Positions 1-8,994 of a DNA stretch of 64,000 nt are shown here, piece after piece (within the stretch, counting starts at the first letter, position 1; each line of letters starts with the position of its first letter). This stretch comes from Chlorobiaceae bacterium. GTDB lineage: Bacteria; Bacteroidota; Chlorobiia; Chlorobiales; Chlorobiaceae. Made by a program: the position numbers and the translations under genes. The notes under the pieces were generated by a model. That model did no database searches. It saw nothing but the letters and a program-made list of their open reading frames with translations, and was not told the DNA's origin. The DNA is taken from NCBI GenBank assembly GCA_013334865.1, contig JAAXWS010000004.1:1-64000 (forward strand), read 5' to 3'.

Positions 1-178
1 CTGAAAGCCCTCCTGAATGTGGGATGTTGAAACCCGGGGCAATTGAAGAGAATGTAAGAGGTGAATGTCCGTCGGGCTGAAAGCCCTCCTGAATGTGGGA
101 TGTTGAAACCCGGGCAATTGAAGAGAATGTATAAGATGTGAATGTCCGTCGGGCTGAAAGCCCTCCTGAATGTGGGAT
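1..178 (+). repeat. Tandem ~76-bp repeat, 2.3 copies, two-hairpin unit
   Basis: Unit 1 is 1-76, unit 2 is 77-153 and a partial third unit is 154-178, after which the sequence diverges. Each unit holds a small hairpin (GGGC, loop TGAAA, GCCC) followed by CTCCTGAATG, then a GTTGAAACCCGGG half-palindrome, then AATGTAAG and GAATGTCCGTCGGG. Related copies lie on the opposite strand at 57515-57593 and in short form at 42711-42740. It is not a CRISPR array because there are no spacers. The array may continue left of the window. Confidence 0.85.
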
Positions 179-220
179 CGTTCTTCGTGAGCCTGTAGAG
201 ATCGGACGGCGCTGTAAATC

Positions 221-258
221 AAAACCCGCGGAGTTGCTGGGCGACTCCCGCGGGTTTT
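221..258 (-). terminator. Probable terminator downstream of rpe
   Basis: Inverted arms AAAACCCGCGGAGT (221-234) and ACTCCCGCGGGTTTT (244-258) pair with a one-base bulge around a nine-base loop. The A-rich left flank gives a U tract for transcripts of the minus strand, and a T tract follows on the plus strand, so it may act in both directions. It lies about 60 bases beyond the rpe stop. Confidence 0.65.
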
Positions 259-279
259 CTGTTTCCATTCTGCCCTTAT

Positions 280-318
280 GTCCTTTGCAGTCCCTTTCGT
301 CCTTGTTGTCCTTCTCCC
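280..318. repeat. Degenerate GTCC nonamer array at rpe 3' end
   Basis: GTCC recurs at 280, 290, 299 and 308, that is, with a step of nine or ten bases, and the run abuts the rpe stop codon at 319. The reverse complement reads as AAGGACnnC-type nonamers like those at 21307-21332 and 47394-47424. Confidence 0.55.
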
Positions 319-981
319 TTATTCCAATCCCTTGATTTTCCTTGCGGCCGCTGCCGGATCCGGGGCCTTGAAGAATGCGGTGCCGGCGACGAGCGCATCG
401 GCGCCGGCTGCAGCAAGACCGGCGGCATTCTCTTCGGTCACGCCTCCGTCCACGGCGATGACCATTCCGGGATTCATCTCCCTGCGCATCGCGTCGAGCT
501 TTGCGATCTTGCCGACGGAGGAGGGGATGAACTTCTGCCCGCCGAATCCCGGGTTGACCGACATCAACAGCACGAGGTCGAGGTCCGGAAGGATCGATTC
601 AAGCACCGAAACCGGGGTCGCGGGATTGATCGATACGCCCGCTTTTGCGCCGAGGCCCTTGATGAACTGGATCGTGCGGTGCAGGTGCGGGCAGGCCTCC
701 TGGTGCACCGTGACCTGGTGCGAGCCTGCCTTGACGAAATCCTCGATGTAGCGGTCGGGGTCCTGGATCATCAGGTGGGTGTCGATGACGAGGCTGGTGC
801 ATTTGGCGATGGCCTGCACGATGAAGGGGCCGAAGGTGATGTTCGGGACGAACGCGCCGTCCATGACATCGCAGTGGATCCAGTCGGCACCGGCAGTTTC
901 GGCCAGTTTGAGCGAGCCTTTCAGGTCGGAGAAATCGGCCGAGAGGATCGAAGGGGCGATGATCGTTGATTTGCCGGGCAT
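319..981 (-). CDS. rpe: Ribulose-phosphate 3-epimerase
   Basis: A 220-residue TIM-barrel enzyme that interconverts ribulose 5-phosphate and xylulose 5-phosphate in the cytoplasmic pentose phosphate pathway. The full family length is present. Visible family motifs are APSILSADF near residue 9, metal ligands in HCDVMDG (His36, Asp38), THLM (His69), SVNPGFGGQ (141-149) and the second catalytic aspartate in VDGG (Asp178). It is the last gene of a probable minus-strand operon; 43 bp separate it from the Omp85 gene upstream. In a green sulfur bacterium, which fixes CO2 by the reductive TCA cycle, its role would be pentose and nucleotide supply rather than Calvin-cycle turnover. Confidence 0.95.
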   Translation of the reverse strand: MPGKSTIIAPSILSADFSDLKGSLKLAETAGADWIHCDVMDGAFVPNITFGPFIVQAIAKCTSLVIDTHLMIQDPDRYIEDFVKAGSHQVTVHQEACPHLHRTIQFIKGLGAKAGVSINPATPVSVLESILPDLDLVLLMSVNPGFGGQKFIPSSVGKIAKLDAMRREMNPGMVIAVDGGVTEENAAGLAAAGADALVAGTAFFKAPDPAAAARKIKGLE

Positions 982-1024
982 AACGTCGATTACGCTGAGG
1001 TTAGGTGAAACAGGGTCTTAGATA

Positions 1025-3247
1025 TCAAAAAGCCTCGCCAATTCCAAAGTTGAAGGTGACATCCCTCAGGTTCCAGCGGGAAATCTGCCAGGGCTCCGGA
1101 GCGGCCGGGTCGTGCAGCTTCCAGGCGAAGTCGAACCTGAACGGCCCGATCGGGGATCCGATGCGGAGGCCGGCGCCGGCATCCCAGGCGAAGTCGCGCC
1201 TGAGCGAGGCGAGCGAAAAGGCATAGGCGCCCTTGCGGTCCCAGATGTTGCCGATATCGGAGAACAGGGTGATGCCGGACGGTTGGCCGAGGAATTTGAA
1301 CAGTGTCATGCGGTACTCCATGCCAAGCTCGAGCTTGATGTCGGCGCCGAAGTTCGAGGCCGCCCTGCTTGCGCTGCTGCCTGGACCCAGCGTGTTGAAG
1401 GGCCATCCCCTCATGCTGTTCGATCCGCCGGCGTAGAATCGGTGCTCTTCCGGTGTGGTGTTCGATTTCCCGTAGGGGCTCATCCAGCCCAGGCTGAGCC
1501 TTCCTGCAATCTGCCGGTCCTTGGCGACCTCCCTGGCGAATGCGGCCTGTGTGTCCAGCTTGAGGTATTGCGAGTAAGCGGTGCCGAAGATCTGGGGATC
1601 CTCGTCGGTGAAACCGGCATGGTCCGTCCTGTCGATGTATTTGTCGACAAGCCAGAAGAGGCTGCCGGACTCCTCGGCGGTAGCACTGATGTTCCATACC
1701 GTCTTCCTCTGCCATGCAGGCGCGGTCCGGTTCGAATAGTCGTACCGCAGGCGGAAGATCTGGCTGATCCTCCGCTGCAGGAGGCTGTCGATCCCCCTGT
1801 TGACCGCGCCGGGGTCATTGGGGTCGATTCCTATGTTCCTGGCGAGCTGGGTTTTGAACAGCTGGCGGAACCCCCTGAGCGAGTCCTTCTGGGCGATCTC
1901 GATCTCGAAGAAGTCGAAATTGAGCCTCGAGAAGCGGCTGACAGGGGTGCTGTAGCTCGCCCGGAACACCTCTTTCCGGCTCCTGAGGAGCACCGGGAGC
2001 GTCGATTGCGAGTATTCTGCCGTCGTGGTCACCATGGCGCCCTGCTTTTTCAGGACGGGCATGGCGAGGTTCGCCTTGAGGCTCAAGTCGTACAGACGGG
2101 CATGGTCGTACTGCTCTTCCGTCATGCTGCCCACCAGGCTGTTCTTCGTGGTGGTCTGGGTGCCGTAATCCGCTGAAATGCGCAGCTGTTCGGCGCCACC
2201 GAAGAGGTTCCTGTTCTCGTAGGCGAGCGAACTGCCGACGAACAGCGGGCCGTAGCGGTTGTCGACCAGGAGCTTCGGCTCGATCAGGTGCTTGGGGCCC
2301 GGAAGGAGGTGGATCGTTGTGTAGAGGTTACCCGCCTTCAGCGAGTCGTTCTCGATCGATATCGAGGAGAAAATGTTCGTCGAACCGAAGTTCTGCAGCG
2401 TCCGCTGCTCAAGCGAATATTTCGTCGGGGACCCTGGGCGGTACGCCACGGAGTGGACGAAGATGTCCTCATTGAGCTTCTGGCGGCCGTAGATCGTGAC
2501 CGACATGCCGTCCTGCACGATTTTCCTTGCCGTCGCCGCATCGTCCTTCCTGACGGGGTCGTGGACGACCACGTTGATTGGCCCGTAGGCTACTTTGCCA
2601 GGGAGGCTGATGCGGTAATGGATCCCGGCGTTCAGCCCGACCGTGTCCACCTTGATCCTGACGCTGTCGGGATGGAAAAGGGCATAGCCTTGTTCACGGA
2701 AGAACTCCAGGGAGCGGTCCCGCTCATTGATGAGGTTTTCGACGGAAAATACCTCCTTCGGCTTGACCCTGCTCCGTGAGATGTAGCGCGTCCGGAGTTC
2801 GGCGGGGATGCCTTCCAGGCCGGCGTACGACACGGTGTCGATGCGCGAAGGCTGGTTTTCGCTGATCCGGATGAGCAGTTCGACCTTCCTCCGGTCGCCC
2901 TTGCGGACGACGGTCGTATCGATCGCGGCCGAGAAGTAGCCCTTGAAGGTATAGAGCTTCCTGATCAGGCTGACATCCTTTTCGAAGTCTTCAGGGATGA
3001 AGGGGCGGGTGGCGCCTCCGAACAGGCCGGTTCCGAGGAACGAGCTGCTCGTGGTGGTGAGCATGATGCTCCGGATCTCATCGGTGGTGACGGCCTTGTT
3101 GCCCTTGATGCTGATGCTGCTGACGGTGTAGGGGAGGGAGGTCTTTGCCGGTGATGCCGACGCCCCGTTTCTCGCCACGATGGCATCGGGCAGCATGGCG
3201 AGGCAGGCAAGGAGGAGTATCCAGGCTGTCCTGAAACGGGTAGTCAA
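1025..3247 (-). CDS. Omp85/BamA-TamA family outer membrane protein
   Basis: A 740-residue protein with an N-terminal signal peptide (about 1-25, hydrophobic WILLLACLAML), a POTRA-like periplasmic part from about residue 40 (VSSISIKGNKAVTTDEI) to about 330, and a C-terminal beta barrel. The barrel carries the conserved loop-6 motif as MRGW (RGW at 613-615) within YAGGSNSMRGW, and ends in a terminal phenylalanine typical of barrel signals. Members insert or translocate outer membrane proteins. I cannot tell BamA from TamA: it is short for BamA with five POTRA domains, so a TamA-like or BamA-paralogue role is likelier. It sits between a small DUF2795 gene and rpe. Confidence 0.85.
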   Translation of the reverse strand: MTTRFRTAWILLLACLAMLPDAIVARNGASASPAKTSLPYTVSSISIKGNKAVTTDEIRSIMLTTTSSSFLGTGLFGGATRPFIPEDFEKDVSLIRKLYTFKGYFSAAIDTTVVRKGDRRKVELLIRISENQPSRIDTVSYAGLEGIPAELRTRYISRSRVKPKEVFSVENLINERDRSLEFFREQGYALFHPDSVRIKVDTVGLNAGIHYRISLPGKVAYGPINVVVHDPVRKDDAATARKIVQDGMSVTIYGRQKLNEDIFVHSVAYRPGSPTKYSLEQRTLQNFGSTNIFSSISIENDSLKAGNLYTTIHLLPGPKHLIEPKLLVDNRYGPLFVGSSLAYENRNLFGGAEQLRISADYGTQTTTKNSLVGSMTEEQYDHARLYDLSLKANLAMPVLKKQGAMVTTTAEYSQSTLPVLLRSRKEVFRASYSTPVSRFSRLNFDFFEIEIAQKDSLRGFRQLFKTQLARNIGIDPNDPGAVNRGIDSLLQRRISQIFRLRYDYSNRTAPAWQRKTVWNISATAEESGSLFWLVDKYIDRTDHAGFTDEDPQIFGTAYSQYLKLDTQAAFAREVAKDRQIAGRLSLGWMSPYGKSNTTPEEHRFYAGGSNSMRGWPFNTLGPGSSASRAASNFGADIKLELGMEYRMTLFKFLGQPSGITLFSDIGNIWDRKGAYAFSLASLRRDFAWDAGAGLRIGSPIGPFRFDFAWKLHDPAAPEPWQISRWNLRDVTFNFGIGEAF

Positions 3248-3278
3248 GCTAAAAAAAAAACATTCGGCCTCTTTTGGC

Positions 3279-3506
3279 TTACGTTAACGGCTCTTCATCG
3301 CTGTAGCCGAAGTCTTCATCGGTAGGATAGTCCGGCCAGATCTCTTCGAGGCTCTCATAGAGTTCGTCGCTCTCGGGAAGGTCGATCAGGTTGTCGACCA
3401 CCTGCTGGGGCGCGCCGGTCCTGTTTGCGTAATCGATCAGTTCTTCCTTGGTTACAGGCCACGGTGCGTCGGCGATATATCGCGCAAGGTCGAGATTCCA
3501 GTACAT
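3279..3506 (-). CDS. Small DUF2795 protein
   Basis: A 75-residue acidic protein. The N-terminal 50 residues (NLDLARYIADAPWPVTKEEL, then a second helix and a conserved NLIDLPESDEL-like part) match the DUF2795 family as I remember it: small proteins with a winged or helical fold and no settled function. The C-terminus is very acidic (DEDFGYSDEE). It lies 27 bp after the M23 peptidase gene and 31 bp before the Omp85 gene and is probably cotranscribed. Function unknown. Confidence 0.75.
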   Translation of the reverse strand: MYWNLDLARYIADAPWPVTKEELIDYANRTGAPQQVVDNLIDLPESDELYESLEEIWPDYPTDEDFGYSDEEPLT

Positions 3507-3533
3507 ACGGGTCGATGAAATGATTGGTTCAGG

Positions 3534-4358
3534 TTAAGAGTTGCTGTCCTCGTCCGGCACGGTGCCGTGCAGGGTCATGAACTTGTCGGGGGTCGTGTCG
3601 TCCGAAAAGAAGGCGGTCGGGTTGACGACCGAGTTGTCCTTGCGCACTTCGTAGTGGAGGTGGGGGCCGGTCGAGAGTCCGGTGTTTCCGGAGAACGCTA
3701 TGGTGTCGCCGCGCCTGACATGCTGTCCCTGACGGATGAGCGCTTTGGAAAGATGGGCGTAGATGGTCTGGTAGCCGTTGCCGTGATCGACGATCACCTT
3801 TTTTCCGTACCCGCTGTCGAAACCGGAGAATGCCACGGTCCCGTCGGCTGTCGCCATCACCTTCGTCCCTTCGGGCGCCGAGAAATCGGTGCCGGCATGG
3901 AAGATCATGCGCTTGTGTATCGGGTGCATCCTCAGGCCGAACTCGCTGCTGACGATGCCGGCGATCGGTTTGATCGAGGGGAGAGCCGCGATGATCGATT
4001 TTTCCTTTCCGGCATAGGGTTTCGACTGGATGCGCTGTTCGTTCTCCCGGTCGATCTGCAGGACGAGCCGCTCGATCATCTGTTCGGTCGTCGAAATCAG
4101 TTCGTCGGGTGATTCGGCGGCGTTGATATCCTGGCTTGCAGCCGTTGTGGCGGGGAGTTTCCTTTCAGGAGCTTCGGTTTTCGAGTGCCTGACTGCGGCC
4201 TGGAGCGCATCGCGCCCCGTGGCGTACTGCACGGCGGGCTGGACCACGATGGAGAGGATGGCCGTCAGGACGGCCGGAATCATTACTGAACGGACCTTCC
4301 GGGCGTGCGCCACCATGACGGTGATGGCAGGGTATGCATGCCTGGCAACGAGAGACAT
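3534..4358 (-). CDS. M23 family membrane-anchored peptidase (LytM/NlpD-like)
   Basis: A 274-residue protein with a membrane segment near residues 24-42 and a periplasmic C-terminal M23 zinc peptidase domain (about 135-252). Zinc-site residues are visible: His154 and Asp158 in FHAGTDF, and the HxH motif GPHLHYE (His233, His235). All ligands are present, so it could be an active peptidoglycan endopeptidase cutting peptide cross-links, rather than a degenerate EnvC/NlpD activator. A helical stretch at 78-118 separates anchor and catalytic domain. It lies 85 bp downstream of polA on the same strand. Confidence 0.87.
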   Translation of the reverse strand: MSLVARHAYPAITVMVAHARKVRSVMIPAVLTAILSIVVQPAVQYATGRDALQAAVRHSKTEAPERKLPATTAASQDINAAESPDELISTTEQMIERLVLQIDRENEQRIQSKPYAGKEKSIIAALPSIKPIAGIVSSEFGLRMHPIHKRMIFHAGTDFSAPEGTKVMATADGTVAFSGFDSGYGKKVIVDHGNGYQTIYAHLSKALIRQGQHVRRGDTIAFSGNTGLSTGPHLHYEVRKDNSVVNPTAFFSDDTTPDKFMTLHGTVPDEDSNS

Positions 4359-4443
4359 TCAGCGAGTGATTTATTTGAGGAGAAAGGGTGATCCGGACGA
4401 AATTCCGAGCAATATAAAAAAACTTTCCGGTAACAATCAAAGG

Positions 4444-7272
4444 CTAGTGGGCTTCCAGCCAGTTTTTCCCCGTACCCGTCTCGACCTCGACCGGCACGTT
4501 CCTGACCCCGCATTCGACGGCGGCGTCGATCATGGACCCTTCGACGAGCTCCTTCAGCGCATCCTTCTCCTCCATGGAGGTTTCGAAGAGCAGTTCGTCG
4601 TGTACCTGCAGGAGCATGACCGAACGGAATCCCTCCTTTTTCAGGCGACGGCTGATGGTGCACATGGCATACTTGATGATGTCCGCCGCGGTGCCCTGGA
4701 TCGGGGTGTTCATGGCGACGCGCTCGGCGGCCTTGCGCACGTTCACGTTGCTGCTGGCGAGGTCCGGGATGTACCGCCTCCTGCCCATGAGCGTGGAGAC
4801 GTAGCCGTTTTCCCTGGCCCGGTCGATGGCCTTTTCGAGCGATCCGAACATGCCGGGGTACTTGGCCATGTAGGTGTCGATGATCTCCCTGGCCTCCTTC
4901 TGCGGGATACCCAGACGCTGCGAGAGGCCGAAGGGCTGGATGCCGTAGAGGACGCCGAAGTTGACCTCCTTGGCCTTGCGCCGCATGTCCGGTGTGACCG
5001 TATCGGTGTCGAAGATGACCCTGGCCGTGGCGGCATGGATGTCTTCGCGGTTCCTGAACGCCTCGATGAGCTTCGGGTCGCCCGACAGCTCGGCGGCGAT
5101 CCTGAGCTCGATCTGCGAGTAGTCGGCCGAAAGCAGGAGGTTGCCTTCGCCGGAGGGGATGAAGGCCCGCCGGATCTCCTTGCCGAGTTCCGTGCGGATG
5201 GGGATGTTCTGCAGGTTCGGGTTCGAGGAGGAGAGGCGCCCGGTGGCCGTGACGTACTGGTTGAACGAGGTGTGCACGCGTCCCGTGACGGGATTGACCA
5301 TCTTCGGCAGCGCCTCTATGTAGGTTGTCTTGAGCTTCTGCAGGCTTCGGTAGTCGAGGATGTCCGAAGCGATCGGGTGCATGCCGGCGAGGTCTTCGAG
5401 GATCTGGACATTGGTCGACCAGCCGGTCTTGGTCGCCTTTTTTGCCGGAAGCTGCAACACTTCGAAGAGGATGCGGCCGAGCTGCTTCGGGGAGTCGATG
5501 TTGAATGGTTCCCCGGCGGCCTCGTGGATCTTTCCGGTGAGCACGGCGAGTTCACGGCTGACGATCTCCGAGGTGCGTTCGAGGTGCTCCGTATCGATCG
5601 AGATACCCTGGTACTCCATGGAGGCGAGCACTCCGACCAGCGGGAACTCGAGCACCTCGCACACCCGGAGCAGGTCGGGGGCGGGTTCGAGCAGCTCCGT
5701 GAGCGCCCCCTTCAGCCTCAGGGCGATGTCGGAGTCCTGGCATCCGTAGTCGGAAAGTCTCTTCGGGTCGACCTCGAAGATGCCGACGGCCGATTTGCCT
5801 TCGCCCACCAGCTCGGTGAATTTCGTCGTGCGGCACTTCAGGTGCCTCGATGCCAGGTCGTCGAGGTTGTGCTTTTCCTCGGGATCGAGCACGTAGCTGG
5901 CCAGCATGGTGTCAAAAGCCACGGGGGCGAGGTCGATCCCGTAGCGCTTCAGCACGAGCATGTCGTACTTGAGGTTCTGGCCCGTCTTCGGGTGTGCGGC
6001 GCTTTCGAGCAGCGGCTTCAGCCTGGCCATGGTGCTCCCCGCATCCAGCCCCGGCCTGCCGAAGTAGACGAAGAAGGCCTCCTTTGGTTCGACGGCGAAG
6101 GAGATGCCGGCGATCTCCGCTTCGAAGGTGTCGAGGCTCGTGGTCTCGGTGTCGACCGCGAACCCCTTCGATGCTTCGAGCTTCAGGATCAGCTCCTCGA
6201 GGGCCTCGTCGGTGTCGACGAGGGTGTACGAGGCACCCTGGCCCGCCGGAACGAGCTCCTCCCCGACGGCGGTGGTGTCGCCCGTCGCTGCACCTGACGG
6301 CGGTTCGACGTGGAAGAGGGCCGGCACCCTTGCCGCGATGGCCCTGAGTTCGAGCCGGTTCAGGAGCTCGAACAGCACGGTGCGGTCCGGCGTGCCGCAG
6401 CGCAGCCCGTCGAGCGAGACCGGCAGCTCAAGGTCGGTACGGATCGTCACCAGCTCCCTGACGAGCGGCAGCATCTGGCGGAACGCCTCGAGGCTCTGGC
6501 GGGACTTGGGGGAGAGCTCCTCCAGATGTCCGTAGATGCCGTCGAGCGAGCCGTACTTCCCCAGCAGGCTCGACGCCGTCTTCGGGCCGATGCCCTTCGC
6601 TCCGGGTATGTTGTCGGAGGTGTCACCCGTCAGGGTCAGGAAGTCGATGAACTGCCCGGGAGGGACGCCGAACTGTGCGGCGACCTCCTCCGGGCCCATG
6701 AGTTCGAAGTCGTTCTGCTTCTTGCCGGGCTTGAGGATTCGCACCCCGTCGTGGACCAGCTGCGACATGTCCTTGTCGGGGGTGACGATGTAGACCCGGC
6801 AGCTCTCCTCGAACTTGCGGGCGGCCGAACCGATCAGGTCGTCGGCCTCGAAACCGGGCATGACGACGATCGGGATGCCGAAGGCCCTGACCAGCTCGTG
6901 GATGTCGGCGATCTGGCTGACGAGCTCTTCCGGGGGGGCCGGCCGGTTCGCCTTGTAGGCCTCGTAGCGGTCGTGCCTGAAGGTCTTTTCCCGGCTGTCG
7001 AAGGTCACGGCCAGGTAGTCGGGGCCGTAGGCTTCGATGATCCTGAGCAGGCTTGAGGCGAAGCCGAAGACGGCTCCCGTCGGCCGGCCGTCGCGGGTGG
7101 TCATCCTGGCCTGCTGGAGCGCGAAGAAGGCACGGTAGACCATCGCCATGCCGTCGAGCAGGTAGAGGCCCGGCTTGTGCTGCGGGGCTGGTTCCGCCGC
7201 CGGCACGGGGACATGCTGCCCCGCATCCGGCGAGGCGGGCGCGAAGAGGTCGAACTGGCTGCCGTTCATCAT
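4444..7272 (-). CDS. polA: DNA polymerase I
   Basis: A 942-residue family A polymerase. It has the 5'-3' nuclease domain (about 36-310), a 3'-5' exonuclease domain (about 340-545) with all three motifs intact (DTETT, NLKYD, YxxxD as YGCQDSD), and the polymerase domain with motif A (DYSQIELR), motif B (RRKAKEVNFGVLYG) and motif C (VHDE near 890). It fills gaps and removes RNA primers during replication and repair. A roughly 35-residue N-terminal extension contains QFDLF at residues 6-10, which resembles a sliding-clamp-binding pentapeptide. The start codon overlaps the pheA stop by four bases, supporting translational coupling and this start. Confidence 0.97.
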   Translation of the reverse strand: MMNGSQFDLFAPASPDAGQHVPVPAAEPAPQHKPGLYLLDGMAMVYRAFFALQQARMTTRDGRPTGAVFGFASSLLRIIEAYGPDYLAVTFDSREKTFRHDRYEAYKANRPAPPEELVSQIADIHELVRAFGIPIVVMPGFEADDLIGSAARKFEESCRVYIVTPDKDMSQLVHDGVRILKPGKKQNDFELMGPEEVAAQFGVPPGQFIDFLTLTGDTSDNIPGAKGIGPKTASSLLGKYGSLDGIYGHLEELSPKSRQSLEAFRQMLPLVRELVTIRTDLELPVSLDGLRCGTPDRTVLFELLNRLELRAIAARVPALFHVEPPSGAATGDTTAVGEELVPAGQGASYTLVDTDEALEELILKLEASKGFAVDTETTSLDTFEAEIAGISFAVEPKEAFFVYFGRPGLDAGSTMARLKPLLESAAHPKTGQNLKYDMLVLKRYGIDLAPVAFDTMLASYVLDPEEKHNLDDLASRHLKCRTTKFTELVGEGKSAVGIFEVDPKRLSDYGCQDSDIALRLKGALTELLEPAPDLLRVCEVLEFPLVGVLASMEYQGISIDTEHLERTSEIVSRELAVLTGKIHEAAGEPFNIDSPKQLGRILFEVLQLPAKKATKTGWSTNVQILEDLAGMHPIASDILDYRSLQKLKTTYIEALPKMVNPVTGRVHTSFNQYVTATGRLSSSNPNLQNIPIRTELGKEIRRAFIPSGEGNLLLSADYSQIELRIAAELSGDPKLIEAFRNREDIHAATARVIFDTDTVTPDMRRKAKEVNFGVLYGIQPFGLSQRLGIPQKEAREIIDTYMAKYPGMFGSLEKAIDRARENGYVSTLMGRRRYIPDLASSNVNVRKAAERVAMNTPIQGTAADIIKYAMCTISRRLKKEGFRSVMLLQVHDELLFETSMEEKDALKELVEGSMIDAAVECGVRNVPVEVETGTGKNWLEAH

Positions 7273-8111
7273 GGGTTCACGACGCCGTAGCTTCCCAGCA
7301 CCTTGAGCATCGGCGCGAACTCCCTGAGGTGCTCGAGGGCGTTGTGGATGTTCGGGTCGTCACGGTGCCCGATGAAGTCGGCATAGAAGAGGTATTCGAA
7401 GGCTTTCTTCCTTGAAGGGCGGGACTCGATCTTCGTCAGGTCGATGTCGCGCAGGGCGAGCGTGGCCATCGCCTTGAACAGCGATCCCGGCTCGTTTGGC
7501 AGTGAGAAGACGATCGAGGTCTTCTGCGTTCTCGTGTCCGGCGTCACCTTCAGGTGCGACACGTCGGGGTTGTCCTGGTGGGCGATGCAGAAGAATCGGG
7601 TGATGTTCCACTCCTCGTCAGCGAGGTTTTCACGCAGGATGTCCAGGCCGTAGAGCTCCGCGGCCCTTCGGGAGGCTATGGCAAGGACGGCAGGGTCGCC
7701 GCCCGCCGCGACGATCTTGGCGCTGCCGGCGGTGTCGTAGGCGGCCTCGGCCCTGATGTGGGGATGCTCGGCGATGAAGTTCCGGCACTGCGCGAGGGCC
7801 TGGGGATGCGAGAGCACCTTCCGGGCATCCGCTATGCTCGAACCGTGGACTCCCTGGAGGCAGTGCTCCACCTTGACGAAGGTCTCGGCGAGGATGACCA
7901 CCGGCCGGTCCTGCAGCAGGTCGTAGTTCTGGTGTATGCTGCCGCCGAGCGAGTTCTCGATCGGGACCACCGCGTAGTCGGTCCTTTTCGAGGCGACCGC
8001 CGCGAACACCTCGTCGAAGCTCTCGAAGGGCTGCGGTGTGCCGAACCTCAAAGCCGCGATTTCGCTGTATGCCCCGGGCTCGCCCTGATATGCGATCAAC
8101 CAGTTTGTCAT
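7269..8111 (-). CDS. pheA: Prephenate dehydratase
   Basis: A 280-residue monofunctional enzyme converting prephenate to phenylpyruvate in phenylalanine biosynthesis. The catalytic domain (about 5-185) carries the NITRF motif with the essential Thr-Arg-Phe. A C-terminal ACT domain (about 200-275) has the ESRP motif that binds L-phenylalanine for feedback inhibition. There is no chorismate mutase domain. The homologous Chlorobium tepidum enzyme has, to my memory, been crystallised with phenylalanine. It is the first gene of the minus-strand run, and overlaps polA by four bases. A divergent promoter region of 127 bp separates it from yebC. Confidence 0.95.
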   Translation of the reverse strand: MTNWLIAYQGEPGAYSEIAALRFGTPQPFESFDEVFAAVASKRTDYAVVPIENSLGGSIHQNYDLLQDRPVVILAETFVKVEHCLQGVHGSSIADARKVLSHPQALAQCRNFIAEHPHIRAEAAYDTAGSAKIVAAGGDPAVLAIASRRAAELYGLDILRENLADEEWNITRFFCIAHQDNPDVSHLKVTPDTRTQKTSIVFSLPNEPGSLFKAMATLALRDIDLTKIESRPSRKKAFEYLFYADFIGHRDDPNIHNALEHLREFAPMLKVLGSYGVVNP

Positions 8112-8160
8112 TCTTTGTCGTTGTGATTAATTTGCGCTCACACGCCGCAGGATATCGATT

Positions 8161-8189
8161 TTGCTTTCATTGAAAATAAAATCTTTTAT
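8161..8189 (+). promoter_or_regulatory. Candidate sigma-70 type promoter for yebC-ruvC
   Basis: TTGCTT (8161-8166), a 17-bp spacer and TTTTAT (8184-8189) lie about 50 bp before the yebC start in an AT-rich divergent intergenic region. The hexamers are weak matches, so this is only a candidate. Confidence 0.35.
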
Positions 8190-8238
8190 CTATAAACGCG
8201 ACAATTCGGGACCATATCAACCATCGGTTTGTACACCT

Positions 8239-8991
8239 ATGTCAGGACACAGTAAATGGGCGACGATCAAGCGAAAGAAAGCCGCCACCGACCAGAAGAG
8301 GGGAAACCTGTTCACCAAGCTCGTCAAGGAGATCACCATAGCGGCACGCATGGGCGGCGGAGACCCGACCGGCAACCCGCGCCTCAGGCTCGCCATCGAT
8401 ACGGCCAGGGCCAACTCGATGCCGATGGACAACATCCAGCGCGCCATCAAGAAGGGGACCGGCGAACTCGAGGGAGCCGTGTACGAAGAGATCACCTATG
8501 AAGGCTACGGCCCTGCCGGAATCGCCCTGATCATCGAGACCGCTACCGACAACAGGAACCGTACGGTTGCAGACATCCGCCACCTCATGAGCAGGAGCGG
8601 CGGTTCGCTCGGCGAGAGCGGCAGCGTCGCCTGGATGTTCCAGCGCAAAGGATCGATCGAGGTGCCGAAATCCGCTGCATCGGAAGACCAGCTGATGGAA
8701 CTGCTGCTCGATGCCGGCCTCGAGGAGCTGGAGGGAGACGACGAGCTGGTCTACACGGTGCTGACCGACGTCAAGGACCTCGAAACGGCCAAGAACGCCC
8801 TCGAGAAGGCGGGCATACCGTTCGAGAACGCCAAGGTCGACCTGTTGCCCGACAACTACGTCGAACTCGAGGCTGAGGATGCGTCGAAGGCGATCAGGCT
8901 GATCGACGCACTTGAAAGCAATGACGACGTGCAGTCCGTCTACAGCAACATGGAGATCAGCGAAAGCGCCATGCAGAGCCTCAACGACTGA
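8239..8991 (+). CDS. yebC: YebC/PmpR family regulator/translation factor
   Basis: A 250-residue protein of the YebC/TACO1 family. The start at 8239 gives the invariant N-terminus [14 protein letters not shown]; an upstream in-frame ATG at 8161 would add 26 residues not seen in the family and overlaps the likely promoter. Members have been described as transcription regulators (PmpR) and more recently as translation factors easing proline-rich stalling. Family motifs GRLFTKL-like ([11 protein letters not shown]) and [13 protein letters not shown] are present. It is three bases upstream of ruvC, the common yebC-ruvC arrangement. Confidence 0.93.
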   Translation: MSGHSKWATIKRKKAATDQKRGNLFTKLVKEITIAARMGGGDPTGNPRLRLAIDTARANSMPMDNIQRAIKKGTGELEGAVYEEITYEGYGPAGIALIIETATDNRNRTVADIRHLMSRSGGSLGESGSVAWMFQRKGSIEVPKSAASEDQLMELLLDAGLEELEGDDELVYTVLTDVKDLETAKNALEKAGIPFENAKVDLLPDNYVELEAEDASKAIRLIDALESNDDVQSVYSNMEISESAMQSLND

Positions 8992-8994
8992 TCC

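Noticed and set aside
1-178. Possible CRISPR array
   Set aside because: The repeats are directly contiguous with no unique spacers, the unit is about 76 bp, and no cas genes are near.
4030-6297. 755-codon open frame on the plus strand
   Set aside because: It is antisense to polA, whose catalytic motifs are intact; the translation is rich in Asp, Gly and Arg as expected from the reverse of GC-rich codons.
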